A stretch of DNA of 64,000 nucleotides from Herpomyces periplanetae (GCA_009733715.1 WMKJ01000018.1:94650-158649); one strand, 5' to 3'. Positions 52,286 to 62,984 are shown, counted from the first letter of the stretch. Program-made: numbers and translations. Notes: generated by a model not told the origin, from the letters alone.

Positions 52286-54844
52286 TTACAGCCTTGAGAA
52301 CTTAGGTCGATTGGAATTGGACGTAGTAGGACTGGAAATTGAATATTCGGAAAGGTCTACATCGGAGACTAAAGCAGAGGGAGGACAGGGAGCTGAAGAA
52401 GTGTACAGGAGGGTGGATGATACGGAATCCAATGGATAAATTTGGCCATATAAGGAATCGGAAAGCTTAGCTAGAAGGGTATGAAGAGAAGGAAGATCAT
52501 GAACCGGCAGAGGATGTTTACGATATATATTAATTCGCTCGGCAAAAGCGGTCAAACGAGGGTTAGGATAGCCTGGTGTAATCCGTTGGTAAGAAGGAGA
52601 AAGTTGAATGATTACACTGGGACGCATTGAGCCATGCGAGGGTTGTGGAAGTGCATTAGGAGATTTCATGGAAGAATAACGACGAGCGATTTGAACTATG
52701 CCTTCGGATTCGAATTGATGAAGGGCATTTTTCAGGGTTTCTTGATTGATAGCTTCGTAAGTTGATAGTTGACCTTGGTGGAAGAGCGACTGACCGAAAG
52801 ATTGAAGAGAGGTTAAAAGTTTCTTTAGATCAAGCCATTGAGATGAATTAGTGGATGAAGTTGGAGGTGATAAAGCAACGAGTGAAACAGCGGCTAGCCA
52901 GTAGGACTCTATGAAGGGCCAGACAAGAGAGCAGAAGAAACAAAAGTTTTGACGAGAGGAGTTCACTTCATCATGATGGAGGGAGATAAGAATAGGAGGA
53001 TTGTGAATTGGGGAAAAGAGGTTTGTGCTGGATGGGGAAACATCAGGGGAAATTTGAAGTACTTGTTCATTGAGTAGAATAGTTAGGGAATGGCGCAAGT
53101 TTGCATAGAAGCCAGGCTGCGGGAAGACAAACTCGGTAGAGAACAAGTAAGAGAGGAAGGATAAATGGGGTAAAAGCTGTTGAAGTGGAGTTGAATTATG
53201 AGTTAGCAAAGCGTTGAGTGAGACGCAGACAATAGCATCGACAATGAAGAGATGAATGATCATATTGCGGTAGAAGGAAAGCTGGAATGGACTGAGTGGA
53301 TAATAAGTTGGCTCAAGGATTGTATCGCGAATACCGATTAAATCAGGATGAAGAAGGGCAATGGCATCATCGATTTGATTTAGGTTGTAATTGGAAAGTT
53401 TGCCGGATCTATTCTGAATACGGGTTCGCAGAGTGTTAAGGAGATTGATTAAATGAGACTTGGAGATACCAGGAGAGGGAATTGTAAGAAGAATTGTTGA
53501 TATTAACGATGTTGGCATGATAACAGAAATATCATTGATATTGGAGAGTAAACGGTATCCGAGAGAGCGAAGTAAACGAGGTTTTAGACTGGCGGGAAAG
53601 GGTATAGAAAGGCATGAGGAGCCAACAATAAGATAACGAGATATCTCATTGTCAACATATTCGCGCATGGACCAAGGTTCATGAAAGCGAACGTCTATGC
53701 GACCGAGTTTTTTACTGAGGATTCGACTTGATGAGGATATGAATTGAAAGAGGTTTTCTTTTTCCTTGGGTTTACCCATCAATTCGGAGATGTAAGAATC
53801 TAACTCGATAACTTTATCGTACTGAGTTGATACAGGACACACGATAACATCGGAAACACGACGGGAGAGGACGGATTCTAGAATGAAGGAGAGTACGCCA
53901 TACTTTGGAGGAAGAAGTTTACCGGTTCTCGAGCGACCGCCTTCTATAAAGCATTCAAGATTGTAACCACTTTCAAGGATAGTGTTAACGGACGATTGGA
54001 AGAGAGGGGAGTAAAGTTTATCGTTTGGATCGAAAGAACGTTTAATCCACATAGCGCCGGCATTTTGCAAAAACGGACCGACGATGGGAAAGTTTAGATT
54101 ATCGCCTGCAATGACGGTGGGGAGGGCAATACTTAAGCGATAACAGATGAGTTGAAGGGAGATATAATCAACGTGGGATTTATGAGAAGGAATAAAAATG
54201 ATGGGAATTTTGTGTTTTTCAGCGAATTCGGCGGTTTTGGTAAGGCGAAGAACTTCTTCGGAGGAAACGTGGATGCCTTGATGATAAGTTTTGGTGATAA
54301 GACGGGCGATGAGAAAGTAAGCAGAACGAATAAAACGTTTACTTTCCATACGACATAAGATGTTATCAAGGATGGAATTGGCGGTTTGGATTAGATTTTG
54401 ACGTATTTGTAGGAAACGGGGATTTGAATTGTCCAAGGTTTGGGTGTGGAGAAGATTTGATGAGGTGCTATATTCCTGAAGAAGACTATCGCGTGCAAGT
54501 TTATCGAAGCATTGAATCATGGACTCGCTAGAGAGGATTTTGCGTTTAAGGTTTTCACCGAAACCTTCGTAGAAGATTGGTTGACCGATAACTTTGTCGT
54601 AACTTCGCCAACCGGATCCGGAAAAGTGAAGGGAAACTTGTCGGAGAAAGTGTAATGGATGTTTTGTGAAGCGAGCTTCAAGAGGGATAAGGTTGTATTC
54701 ATCGATGCTTTGATCATGATCGTGGCCTTGGTTGTCGGTGGTATCGTGAGAAATGTGGGGGGAGGTAATGATAGGGGAAGAAGCGGGAAGAGATGGGAGT
54801 GAGGGAGAAGAATGCTTAAGGGAAGTATGTGAACTTGAAGTCAT
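52286..54844 (-). CDS. Glycerol-3-phosphate / DHAP acyltransferase, PlsB-GNPAT type
   Basis: This single-exon gene encodes 852 aa. It has the LPLAT core of the PlsB/GPAM/GNPAT branch: block I PSHKSHVDYISL (HX4D, H221 and D226), block II NAGAMWIKRSFDPND, block III FIEGGRSRTGKLLPPKYG and block IV IVCPVSTQYDKVIE. GKPKEKENLF, LGRIDVRFHEPWSMREYV and a helical C-terminal region matching the PlsB long tail follow. This would acylate glycerol-3-phosphate or dihydroxyacetone phosphate at sn-1 (substrate not decided here). The class differs from the yeast Gat1/Gat2 enzymes. The N-terminus is Ser/His-rich and disordered. No obvious signal peptide or presequence is visible, and a C-terminal SRL-type end (KFSRL) suggests a possible peroxisomal PTS1 (S-R-L), which would fit a DHAP acyltransferase. 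Confidence 0.88.
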   Translation of the reverse strand: MTSSSHTSLKHSSPSLPSLPASSPIITSPHISHDTTDNQGHDHDQSIDEYNLIPLEARFTKHPLHFLRQVSLHFSGSGWRSYDKVIGQPIFYEGFGENLKRKILSSESMIQCFDKLARDSLLQEYSTSSNLLHTQTLDNSNPRFLQIRQNLIQTANSILDNILCRMESKRFIRSAYFLIARLITKTYHQGIHVSSEEVLRLTKTAEFAEKHKIPIIFIPSHKSHVDYISLQLICYRLSIALPTVIAGDNLNFPIVGPFLQNAGAMWIKRSFDPNDKLYSPLFQSSVNTILESGYNLECFIEGGRSRTGKLLPPKYGVLSFILESVLSRRVSDVIVCPVSTQYDKVIELDSYISELMGKPKEKENLFQFISSSSRILSKKLGRIDVRFHEPWSMREYVDNEISRYLIVGSSCLSIPFPASLKPRLLRSLGYRLLSNINDISVIMPTSLISTILLTIPSPGISKSHLINLLNTLRTRIQNRSGKLSNYNLNQIDDAIALLHPDLIGIRDTILEPTYYPLSPFQLSFYRNMIIHLFIVDAIVCVSLNALLTHNSTPLQQLLPHLSFLSYLFSTEFVFPQPGFYANLRHSLTILLNEQVLQISPDVSPSSTNLFSPIHNPPILISLHHDEVNSSRQNFCFFCSLVWPFIESYWLAAVSLVALSPPTSSTNSSQWLDLKKLLTSLQSFGQSLFHQGQLSTYEAINQETLKNALHQFESEGIVQIARRYSSMKSPNALPQPSHGSMRPSVIIQLSPSYQRITPGYPNPRLTAFAERINIYRKHPLPVHDLPSLHTLLAKLSDSLYGQIYPLDSVSSTLLYTSSAPCPPSALVSDVDLSEYSISSPTTSNSNRPKFSRL

Positions 54845-55639
54845 GGCAAATTAATGGAGGTGAAAGAGTGGAAAGTAAAGAGAAAATTGTGCCCGACAAA
54901 ATATAAATATACATATATATTTGTATATTTAAGAGAGGGTCAGAGGATGAAATAGGCGTAGACACTACTAAGAGTAGTGATAATAAGAGGTAGTTGAATA
55001 GGGGTGTAACCCAGAAAGTAATAATGAAGCTTATGAAAAGGAAGATTTAACCACGAAGAGTATAGAGAGTTTGTCGGTAGCTTTGAAAGTTTACAGACAA
55101 GCTAATTATGCCAGAAATGCCGGGAAATTCTTTCTCTTTCCTTGTCCCCTTAACATACTCTTGGAAGCCGGGACATCGGAATGTTAAATTTGCCGACAAA
55201 TGGATTGAATTAACCTCGGCTCAGTGATCTTCTTGGCATAATGAAACAACCCGATGAACGACCGTTCGGAACCGTACCGGAAACATCGATTTATATCCAG
55301 TCAAACCTTATTTTATTCTGAAAATGTCCCGTTCAAACTACAAGTTCAATGCCGATTTACTGGAAATTGTCCCAAATAGGCAAGCGGCAACGACGTTCTC
55401 TAGCCAAAAGGAGATGCATGGTTAAGATAGGAAGTTGGGTGGGGATCGGGCATCGCACCTTCCTTCATCTCGTCTCACTGGGTATGGAATTTGAAATGGA
55501 AGGAGCAGCTGTCTGGATGGTTTCCAAATTATTATTTTCCACTCAAGAATTTCCCCTGTTGAATTGTTCTTTTGGGCTTCTCTCACACTTTTTGTTGAGG
55601 GAGGGGAAAAAATGTGAGAAGATTGTTTCATATCATCTT
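54845..55639. other. Acyltransferase promoter and Zn2Cys6 gene 3' flank
   Basis: About 800 bp with an AT-rich ATATACATATATATTTG tract at 54905. No gene is recognised; the + strand ORF at 55349 overlaps the 3' part of the regulator gene. Confidence 0.45.
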
Positions 55640-57985
55640 TCACCCTGCCCATCCCATTGGGTATACCGAAAATGTGGGGAATATGACATCACCAGACGGA
55701 TCGGCTGCAGCTGAATCATTTCCGGTAACTTTTCTCCAAGGTTTTGGGAAGTAACCCTGGGTCACCAAATCATTGCCATTTCTCGGAGATAAAAAATTTC
55801 CATTTTCGGGAAGATAATATGCAGAGTAGTGCCTGGCCCTTTCCCGCCAACCGGAACGGAGGAAGTCACGAGCCTGCGCCGTAGAAAAGCCGCTTGCCTG
55901 TTCAATGTTTCGGAGAATTTGTAGAACTTCGGTTTGTTCGTCGGATTCAGTTAATTGCTTGGTCGTCAAGGTTAATATTCTCACGTAAAACTTGGCCATA
56001 CGGGAATAATCCTTTACATTTCCTATTATACCACATACTGTATAAACTTGCTCAATTTCTCTGGGGCGTAAATTTGGTTCACACACAAAGGCTGCAGTCT
56101 GACCATTTGGATTGTTTCCCATTTTGAGCAATAAATAAAGAGCTGTATGATAAAATAATCTGGCTATAACGACTTTTTCATTCAATAACCAAATTCTCCA
56201 AAATTTACTCCCTTCGAAAAATGCAAGTGGCCTGAATTCTCGTGAAATAGACTTTTCAATCCAATCAGCTTGATCCCATACATATTGAAGATCTTTCTCA
56301 TGAAGTATTTTATTCTCTTCACGTGCTCCATTCAAATCAGCTACTTTTCCCGCAAATGCCAAAATAGTTTGTAGCCATAAATCAACTTGCCCAATTTCAC
56401 AAGAGTCAAGAGAAATTGAATTATTCAACGTTGAATCGTCAACTCGCTTTTTTAACTCTTGTTCCAATTTCCATTCTTTCCATAAGTTTATTGTACTGGG
56501 TAATTTTGTTCCGGTTTCCCATGCTTTCAGTATCTCGATACTAAATTCAAGCCAAAAACACGTACACCCTACACCGGTTAATTGAAAATTCCACGAGACT
56601 TGTTTCAACAAAACTATGTTCTCCTCACAGATCCATCTCGTATCCAATCGTGCCCCCTTCATTAATTCTTCGTATCCAACCAATATACTCGCAATTATGA
56701 TAATTCGAATAATCGTATCCTTAATTAACCCATTATCACCTCCACCTTGGTTGGATCGTACATCTTTATCTTCCATCATCTTGATAAAGTAATTCATGGC
56801 CAATTTCATGTAGCGATCAGCCATTTCTTTATACTCGTCTCCCCTGGTTATCCAAACTTCATTCGCTCCACATGCTATGCATGCGTTCAATAACCCCGCA
56901 TCTTCGATCGCTTGAATCGTAATTATTTCGGAGAAGTACCGTTTTTCATTGCCCCGCCCGAATAAGTCTAATATACTGGCTACACGTTCCACAAATATAG
57001 CTAGGAGATAAATTTCTTCTTCGTTGTTAACGCAATTGTGACGTTCTCGCTTTGTTTTACTGCAATTTGGTGCATTGGTATGTAATCTTTCCTCTTCCAT
57101 CATACGTATTGTCTCTTCCATTGAATAAGCTTCCTTCATTCCTATTATATGAGAGTTAATATCACTACCTTGATTTGTAGCAACATTCGGAGCACTTGTA
57201 ACTGCAAGATCAAGACCTGGCTCAGCATTAGCAGACGATGTTATGGATGATGCGGGGGGATGATTCAAGTTCATGTCCATGGCCATTCCAACGTTAACGT
57301 CAACTTCAACTCCCATCTCAAATGTATTGCCTACGTGAGAAGTAGATGCAGTAGCCGCTGCAGTCGCCGTGGCCAATCCGAGGTCAGTAGCAAAATCAAA
57401 CTCCATTCCTAACCCTTGAATTGTATCATGACTAGTGGTGGATATACTTTGATCAGTTTTGGTTGGAATATTTTCGCATCCCGTATCCCCCGTTCGTGAT
57501 ATGTCTCTTCGACCGCTTAACTGAGAAACAGGATCACGATAGCCTAAACCGAGTTCCAAGTCCAAGCCTAATTCGAAACCTAAACCAAGACGATCCTGTC
57601 GTTCAAGCTCCCCGTTTCCATCGTCTGCACCTCCACTTCCGTTAATACTGCCACTACCACTTCCACAGCTGCTTGCACTAGGTTCAACGATGCCTCCGTA
57701 TCTTTCGAGTCCGTTCACGTATTCCGAAGCTATATCTCTCGATTCATCAATGAAGCCCAAACTCCAATCGTCACTGACGGCTAAAACGGAGGGTTCATGT
57801 AAAACGGTATCGATAAAGTTTAAACGAATTCCTTTTTTGCAAACTCGATTAGATTTACGGCAATTATAACATATTGGTACACCTTCATCGCACTTTAAAT
57901 GTCTTTCACGACAAGTTAAACAGCCTGTTCTAACTCTCTTGCCTTTTCCCGTTTTGTTACCAACAACGCATTGACCGGCAGCCAT
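55640..57985 (-). CDS. Zn(2)Cys(6) binuclear-cluster transcription factor
   Basis: This single-exon gene encodes 781 aa. The DNA-binding cluster at residues 22-49 is C-x2-C-x6-C-x6-C-x2-C-x6-C (RTGCLTCRERHLKCDEGVPI, then CYNCRKSNRVCKKG), followed by IRLNFIDT. This N-terminal arrangement is common in filamentous ascomycete regulators of the fungal transcription-factor-2 type. A long Gly/Leu/Asp-rich low-complexity stretch (about 60-300) includes GLGFELGLDLELGLGY and MAMDMNLN. A helical fungal regulatory domain follows (about 310-720: ILDLFGRGNEKRYFSEIIT, VSWNFQLTGVGCTCFWLEFS, EVLQILRNIEQASGFSTAQA). No targets can be inferred from the surrounding genes; they do not form a cluster. Confidence 0.88.
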   Translation of the reverse strand: MAAGQCVVGNKTGKGKRVRTGCLTCRERHLKCDEGVPICYNCRKSNRVCKKGIRLNFIDTVLHEPSVLAVSDDWSLGFIDESRDIASEYVNGLERYGGIVEPSASSCGSGSGSINGSGGADDGNGELERQDRLGLGFELGLDLELGLGYRDPVSQLSGRRDISRTGDTGCENIPTKTDQSISTTSHDTIQGLGMEFDFATDLGLATATAAATASTSHVGNTFEMGVEVDVNVGMAMDMNLNHPPASSITSSANAEPGLDLAVTSAPNVATNQGSDINSHIIGMKEAYSMEETIRMMEEERLHTNAPNCSKTKRERHNCVNNEEEIYLLAIFVERVASILDLFGRGNEKRYFSEIITIQAIEDAGLLNACIACGANEVWITRGDEYKEMADRYMKLAMNYFIKMMEDKDVRSNQGGGDNGLIKDTIIRIIIIASILVGYEELMKGARLDTRWICEENIVLLKQVSWNFQLTGVGCTCFWLEFSIEILKAWETGTKLPSTINLWKEWKLEQELKKRVDDSTLNNSISLDSCEIGQVDLWLQTILAFAGKVADLNGAREENKILHEKDLQYVWDQADWIEKSISREFRPLAFFEGSKFWRIWLLNEKVVIARLFYHTALYLLLKMGNNPNGQTAAFVCEPNLRPREIEQVYTVCGIIGNVKDYSRMAKFYVRILTLTTKQLTESDEQTEVLQILRNIEQASGFSTAQARDFLRSGWRERARHYSAYYLPENGNFLSPRNGNDLVTQGYFPKPWRKVTGNDSAAADPSGDVIFPTFSVYPMGWAG

Positions 57986-58249
57986 GAATCACTAGTATCA
58001 TAAGTGATATTGACAGTACTGAATCTATATTCCTGTTGAGGGAGATGTCAATGGCTGTGAAACTTGTAGGAACCTGTTTAATGAGTGCGCAGAATCGAAA
58101 ATGAATTGAACGCTTCACAAACGAAAGAATTGGAACAGGAACTCACTCACCACACTCTTTACCACACAATTACTCGCACAGGATTTGTTTTGTGCGTGCG
58201 CGCGCTCTTTGGGTATCGCATCCAATTTCCAAGTAACATTTTTGCACAC

Positions 58250-58295
58250 GCTCGCTCGCTCCCTGGCTGGCTGACTGACTGACTTGTTGACTTGC
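58250..58295. repeat. Imperfect tetranucleotide repeat tract
   Basis: Successive CTCG, CTGG and CTGA units (cgctcgctcgctccctggct, then ggctgactgactgacttg). It looks like replication slippage in a promoter. Confidence 0.5.
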
Positions 58296-59499
58296 TCATA
58301 AGTCGATACCCAAGCTCATAGTTTGACTGGCCCGCTTGGTCAATCTCACTTTCTGTATGTTAGTCTGTCGGTCTGTCGGTCGTTTAAACTCTCATTTCAA
58401 AGATGTAGTTCATCGTGGATGTTGCGTCCAATATAAATTGCTTGCGAGAAACCTTGTCTTGCGACTCCTGCATGGAATATTATGCCTCTGGTCTTGCTTG
58501 TTCATGGCTCCATTACCGTATATCAACATTTTTATACAATGTAAAGCTATAAAATTTCATTTTATACTGTACTCTACTATACAACACTCAAATATACTAT
58601 GCTATGCTATACTATACTAATACACCATTACATACATGTCCATTTATACATATAACTTTGTATACGTACTAATACCCACCATTGTGAGTTTCCCTATCAT
58701 CACTAGCCAGTTGATATTACTCGAAAGCCTTATTATAATCTTCCTGACACAGGTTATTGCGTGAGAATGAGCGTAAGAATGCGAGGGCGTGCATGTATAC
58801 AAAACCATGGACCATTACCTCAATGGCCCGGATTAGATTATTGTGAAATTTTAATCCGTATACTTGGAAATATGAAAGAATGTCAGTATAGACTAACAGT
58901 TTGGCGCAAAAACAAGGTTTAGAATCCAACGAATAAGGTGATGCATAGCTTGGTTCACAAGAAAGAGATAGACAAGCCAAACCAAATTAATACCGATGAT
59001 GAACGGTTTTGAAAAACAAGCAAGCGGGCGGATGCGAGATATCCACCTCCTGGAATATGCATCCACATCATTTAATTTATTCATAACTCACTCCACTTCT
59101 GCGAAAGGTAATTCTAACTACATTTGCCATGTTACGATGCGACACTCATGATTTGCCACCTTGTCGTGGATAATGTATATTCTATACACAATTAGGGCTG
59201 AATCCCTGTTAAACCAGGAACATCAAACATTTTCCGTTTAAACTTACCACCGTCATCCTCACGAACATACGATTCGATGCGATGTAGGTGGGGCTATAGA
59301 GTTCTTAGGATGAAAGAGAGAGAGGGGGAAGAGGGGTGCCACGGGAATTATAAATTGGCCCCTACAGTTCGATGACCCAGAGAAGTATGCGCATCCAGTT
59401 TAATCTAGTGCGCTTCAACTTGCGCATCTTATAAACCCTAAAATACCTCAAATGCTTCTCCCTGCATGCAAATTTGTAGGCGCCAACTTACACTGTGAT

Positions 59500-59505
59500 C
59501 ACGTG
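59500..59505. promoter_or_regulatory. CACGTG hexamer near the Cys/His gene start
   Basis: TCACGTGC lies about 97 bp before the ATG at 59602, and a telobox-like AAACCCTAA lies 60 bp further upstream. Both are close enough to act as core promoter elements. Confidence 0.35.
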
Positions 59506-59601
59506 CATGTTGATTTGGCGTGTGCGCGCTGCAGAAAGGTTTGAACGGTAAAGCTGGATTTTGTATGAATTGGTATAGTTTGCGATTTGTTCGGATAAAA
59601 A

Positions 59602-60129
59602 ATGTCGTTAAATCCTTCTATTCAAAATGTTTGGCTTCAGATGAATTATGTGCCACCTCGTGGACCTTGTAATTTTAGGTCGAGTATCATGGTTGGAAGA
59701 TGTACTTGTTTACGGTTTATGATTCATCCCGTAAAAGCCTCTAGTTCCTTTGAATGTGATGGATGTGGTCATCATGCTTCATTTCATACACTTGAAAATA
59801 AGTACGAAGATGAAATTTTGCGTAAATGGCAAGACAATTTAACGTCTGCATCGTCGTCATCATCAATACGTTCAAATGAGCAGAATTCTATTAATCAACG
59901 AAAACGTCGTCGCCGAAATGTTAATTGTTCTCCGCCTCTAGCCCCTCCCCCTCCGCCACCGCCCCCCAAACCATTAGCCGGCATCCCAAAATTATCTCAA
60001 TTTACTTCTTTACTCTTTTCTACTCCCCATCAATTGTCTCCCCCTTCAAATTCCACGTTAAATCCTCCTCCAAACTCCGAACTTCATATCGTCGACCTCT
60101 CCGACGACGACCATGGCCTACCTTCCTAA
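59602..60129 (+). CDS. Cys/His-cluster protein with C-terminal SUMO-interaction motif
   Basis: This single-exon gene encodes 175 aa. The N-terminal part has a potential metal cluster: C23, C34-x-C36, C52-x2-C55 and H57, H58, H62 (ECDGCGHHASFHTLENKYED). The middle is Ser/Asn-rich with a basic nuclear signal (RKRRRRNV) and a Pro-rich run. The C-terminus ends ELHIVDLSDDDHGLPS, where IVDLSDDD (163-170) is a textbook SUMO-interaction motif: hydrophobic core followed by Ser and acidic residues. I do not recognise a named family. A SUMO-dependent nuclear role is inference. Confidence 0.7.
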   Translation: MSLNPSIQNVWLQMNYVPPRGPCNFRSSIMVGRCTCLRFMIHPVKASSSFECDGCGHHASFHTLENKYEDEILRKWQDNLTSASSSSSIRSNEQNSINQRKRRRRNVNCSPPLAPPPPPPPPKPLAGIPKLSQFTSLLFSTPHQLSPPSNSTLNPPPNSELHIVDLSDDDHGLPS

Positions 60130-60433
60130 TTGGGACATTTGCAACGCTCACGTGACATCTGGGAGCTCGGTTAAAGGCGCGTGCGCAAACGAGGACGAAA
60201 AGATTTACAAAATGCAATTGAAAAGGATTTTTCTTTTCCAACTGTTATGGGTGAGGCGGTTTAATGATTAAAATTTTACGTTTTTCATTTTAACGCCGCT
60301 TAATTTACGCGTGTCGATTAATATATATTTATATATTCATGATTAACCGATCACTTCAGGGAAATTCGTATGCGCGTTGCATGCATATACATCACGACAA
60401 AGAGGATTGATCGGTTAATTTAAACGTTTGCAA
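60130..60433. other. MED1 promoter
   Basis: 304 bp, AT-rich. CACGTG is at 60149-60154, 280 bp before the MED1 ATG. A TATATATTTATATATTC stretch near 60320 may be a TATA-like element. Confidence 0.4.
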
Positions 60434-62785
60434 ATGTCGTATAACGTGTATCAAAATTCACAAGGTGTGATAAACCAACATTCGGGTGTTTCGAGGTCAT
60501 CTGCAGCTTTACGCGGCCAACCACACCTCACGCCATCCTTTTCAAAGTCACCGCCACCATCACCACCATTACCTCTGCCGCCGCCATTATTAAACTTTGA
60601 ATTCGCACCAAATCTTCTCGCTAAAAATGTTGGCCGTCATAATGGATCCACAGGGCCTGCGTCAAATCGTTTCAAGGATAATAAAGCAACCGGTACCGGC
60701 GGCGTTTCAACCGTGATTAAAACGACAAGCAATCGTTTAGATGAAGATGCAAGACGTAAACGTTTACACGCTATTATGAATACCTTATCGGCTGTACCTG
60801 GCCGATTATGTGAAGAATCCATAGAACGATCTGCTTATAATAATGGATTATCCGTGCTTTGGGATCCTCCTTTTAACGAGCCAATTCGCAAGGATGCCGT
60901 GCGCACTTTGACCATGGCCGGTGCTGCTTTTATCCTTGACATTGAGTTTCTTCACCATTTTCCCCACAAGTTAACCTTGTCAATTCCAGATTCAACGGAA
61001 ACTTCTTGCCTTCAAGCGGAACCTGTTACACGCATACTACAATCTAGCCTCACACCTCCCCCGCGTTCAGCCGCTTACAATGTTAGTTTGGAAACCTTCT
61101 CTGCCAACTTATCCTTGTTATCCCGTTTAGACAAGTTAAGCACTGCTTCATCCTTTAATTGTTATGCCGCACTTGTCGGTCTTTACACAAGTTTACGTCG
61201 ACTTTACACGGACCAACTTACCCGTTGCCAATCTTCCAATTCCTTCGCTGTAATTGAGACTCTGCGACGTCGTTGCGGTCGCCCTCGACTTAATCCATCC
61301 CGCCGTTTCGGTCTATTTCTTGATTATTGGACTGAACAAGCTTATCCCGTTACACATACTACCATCAATGATAAATCTAAGTTTAAATCATTCCATTCCC
61401 ATACTTCCCCCTCTTCGGTTCGCGCCAACGATTTTATGGAAATCGACACTGATGATAATACTACCAGTCTTGATGACCTTGATTTTGACTCAACTTATTC
61501 ACTGTCAATTGAGTGTGAAACTTCTGTTCTACGTGATTTTCCCGACATGATAATAACGGAACAATGGATATCTACTAATATATACACCAAGTTAAATGTT
61601 AATGACTCCTTCGACCCATCAGTAATTGACTGGCTTGACCTCGAATCATCCATGAAGCAGAATTCTTACTCTACTATTCAAAATGTTCATTTTGTTGCAA
61701 AGTTAAATCCACCAATACCGGTACCATGGAAATTGGTTGTTCAAATTTATCAATCCCAAAACCTCCCAATTCCCGATAAACTCTATCCTAATGAACGGCT
61801 TGATGAGCTTCTTTATGCATCTCCTGAGCACAGGCTTAGACGTAGATCTTCAGGCTCTGCTTCTACATCAAGTTCCAATACAACATCTTCCGTCACGCTG
61901 GATTTAACAACAAAACGTTACTTTACCGAACAATTAGTCTTACCGGCGCCTCCTTTTGATACACCTGAAACAGACTATGAGCTGCAGCATCGGCATGTAC
62001 GAGTTCATCAAATTAATTTATCCGTTCCCCGAATAGAAGCTGGCGTCCTCTTGTTAAGCTTTCCCTTTGTTCATCCACGATGCGTTTACCAGTGGCTACC
62101 CGTACTTCGTCAGTACGCTTTCCTCGACTCAATGTTTGCCAATTATCTTCGTCCTCCTCATCCTAGCTCTATAGATCCGTGCACCTCAGCCCTTTTATCA
62201 ATCTCTCCCGCTACCTCAAATTCCTCATCCACTAATGTTGCCAACAATTCTCCTGCGTATAACACTCGTCGGTCTGCTCTTCCGCATCAATCGTCTTTTG
62301 GTTCACTACTCACATCATCGTCAACCAGTTCTATGATTCCTCTCGTTCTGTTATCGTCTAACTCGTTCACTCCCGCTAAATCACCTCAAACTTTACCAAC
62401 TGGTTCGCAGCTCAGAGTTCACGCTATCCTTCACGCGCAACACGAAAACCCATTTCTCTCCTTTACATTTTCATCCCTACCATCATCCGTTTATTATCAA
62501 GCTGATTTCAATCTTCCCAATTTACTGGGCTACGCATCTACTACTGTTGGTGTATCCGATGTTCCGTGCAGTTGTGAATTAGAAATTGGCCCGAATGCTG
62601 AACTGTCAATTATCGATCACAACATTAAAATGATTCACTGCAATTCAAACTTGGACTTTGCTAGTTCCTGTCGCCGACTTGCTTCGTCTCTAGAGTTAAT
62701 TGGGCATCCGGGTGTTTGGATTGAATGGATTCGCAATTGTGTTAATCCCACATTCATTTCCTCATCTGACCCGGAAGTTCTTTGA
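60434..62785 (+). CDS. MED1: Mediator complex subunit 1 (fungal Med1)
   Basis: This single-exon gene encodes 783 aa from the ATG at 60434. Med1 is a middle-module subunit of Mediator that links regulators to RNA polymerase II. The N-tail is disordered (Pro- and Ser-rich). The Med1 domain spans about 95-560: RLHAIMNTLSAVPGRLCEES, then TLTMAGAAFILDIEFLH, ETFSANLSLLSRLDKLST, ALVGLYTSLRRLY, RFGLFLDYWTEQAYPV. The C-terminal Ser/Asn-rich stretches are typical of fungal Med1. Assignment is by pattern (FILDIEFL core and the NLSLLSRLDKLS helix), not a search, so it is moderately confident. Confidence 0.75.
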   Translation: MSYNVYQNSQGVINQHSGVSRSSAALRGQPHLTPSFSKSPPPSPPLPLPPPLLNFEFAPNLLAKNVGRHNGSTGPASNRFKDNKATGTGGVSTVIKTTSNRLDEDARRKRLHAIMNTLSAVPGRLCEESIERSAYNNGLSVLWDPPFNEPIRKDAVRTLTMAGAAFILDIEFLHHFPHKLTLSIPDSTETSCLQAEPVTRILQSSLTPPPRSAAYNVSLETFSANLSLLSRLDKLSTASSFNCYAALVGLYTSLRRLYTDQLTRCQSSNSFAVIETLRRRCGRPRLNPSRRFGLFLDYWTEQAYPVTHTTINDKSKFKSFHSHTSPSSVRANDFMEIDTDDNTTSLDDLDFDSTYSLSIECETSVLRDFPDMIITEQWISTNIYTKLNVNDSFDPSVIDWLDLESSMKQNSYSTIQNVHFVAKLNPPIPVPWKLVVQIYQSQNLPIPDKLYPNERLDELLYASPEHRLRRRSSGSASTSSSNTTSSVTLDLTTKRYFTEQLVLPAPPFDTPETDYELQHRHVRVHQINLSVPRIEAGVLLLSFPFVHPRCVYQWLPVLRQYAFLDSMFANYLRPPHPSSIDPCTSALLSISPATSNSSSTNVANNSPAYNTRRSALPHQSSFGSLLTSSSTSSMIPLVLLSSNSFTPAKSPQTLPTGSQLRVHAILHAQHENPFLSFTFSSLPSSVYYQADFNLPNLLGYASTTVGVSDVPCSCELEIGPNAELSIIDHNIKMIHCNSNLDFASSCRRLASSLELIGHPGVWIEWIRNCVNPTFISSSDPEVL

Positions 62786-62984
62786 TCTTGTCCACTACCG
62801 CATGTACGACTTGTCGCAGTACAAGACATGAACCCGCGCTACAATGTTTCAACGTCAACCCATTTCAATTATGGCCATCACTTGGTCGTCCATATAAACT
62901 GTGTTCGTGCTCGCCATTACAGAACATTTACTCGCGCATGCGCATATTTGTACACAATTTTCGTCATCAACCTTTTTAATCCTC
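62786..62984. other. Short spacer between MED1 and the Cys-rich gene
   Basis: 199 bp, no gene. Short overlapping ORFs here have no features. Confidence 0.4.

Larger units (their letters stand above)
57986..59601. other. Long divergent promoter with short tandem repeats
   Basis: 1.6 kb without a recognised gene. Imperfect tetranucleotide runs lie at about 58250-58295 (CTCG, CTGG, CTGA units) and TCTG/TCGG units at about 58364-58383. An AT-rich TACTATGCTATGC stretch lies near 58583-58620, AAACCCTAA at 59433-59441 and CACGTG at 59500-59505. Small ORFs here follow the repeats and lack domains. Confidence 0.5.

Noticed and set aside
55349-55714. 121-codon + strand ORF
   Set aside because: Overlaps the 3' end of the Zn2Cys6 gene and has no domain.
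58336-58620. 94-codon + strand ORF
   Set aside because: Composition follows short repeats in a divergent promoter; no conserved residues.
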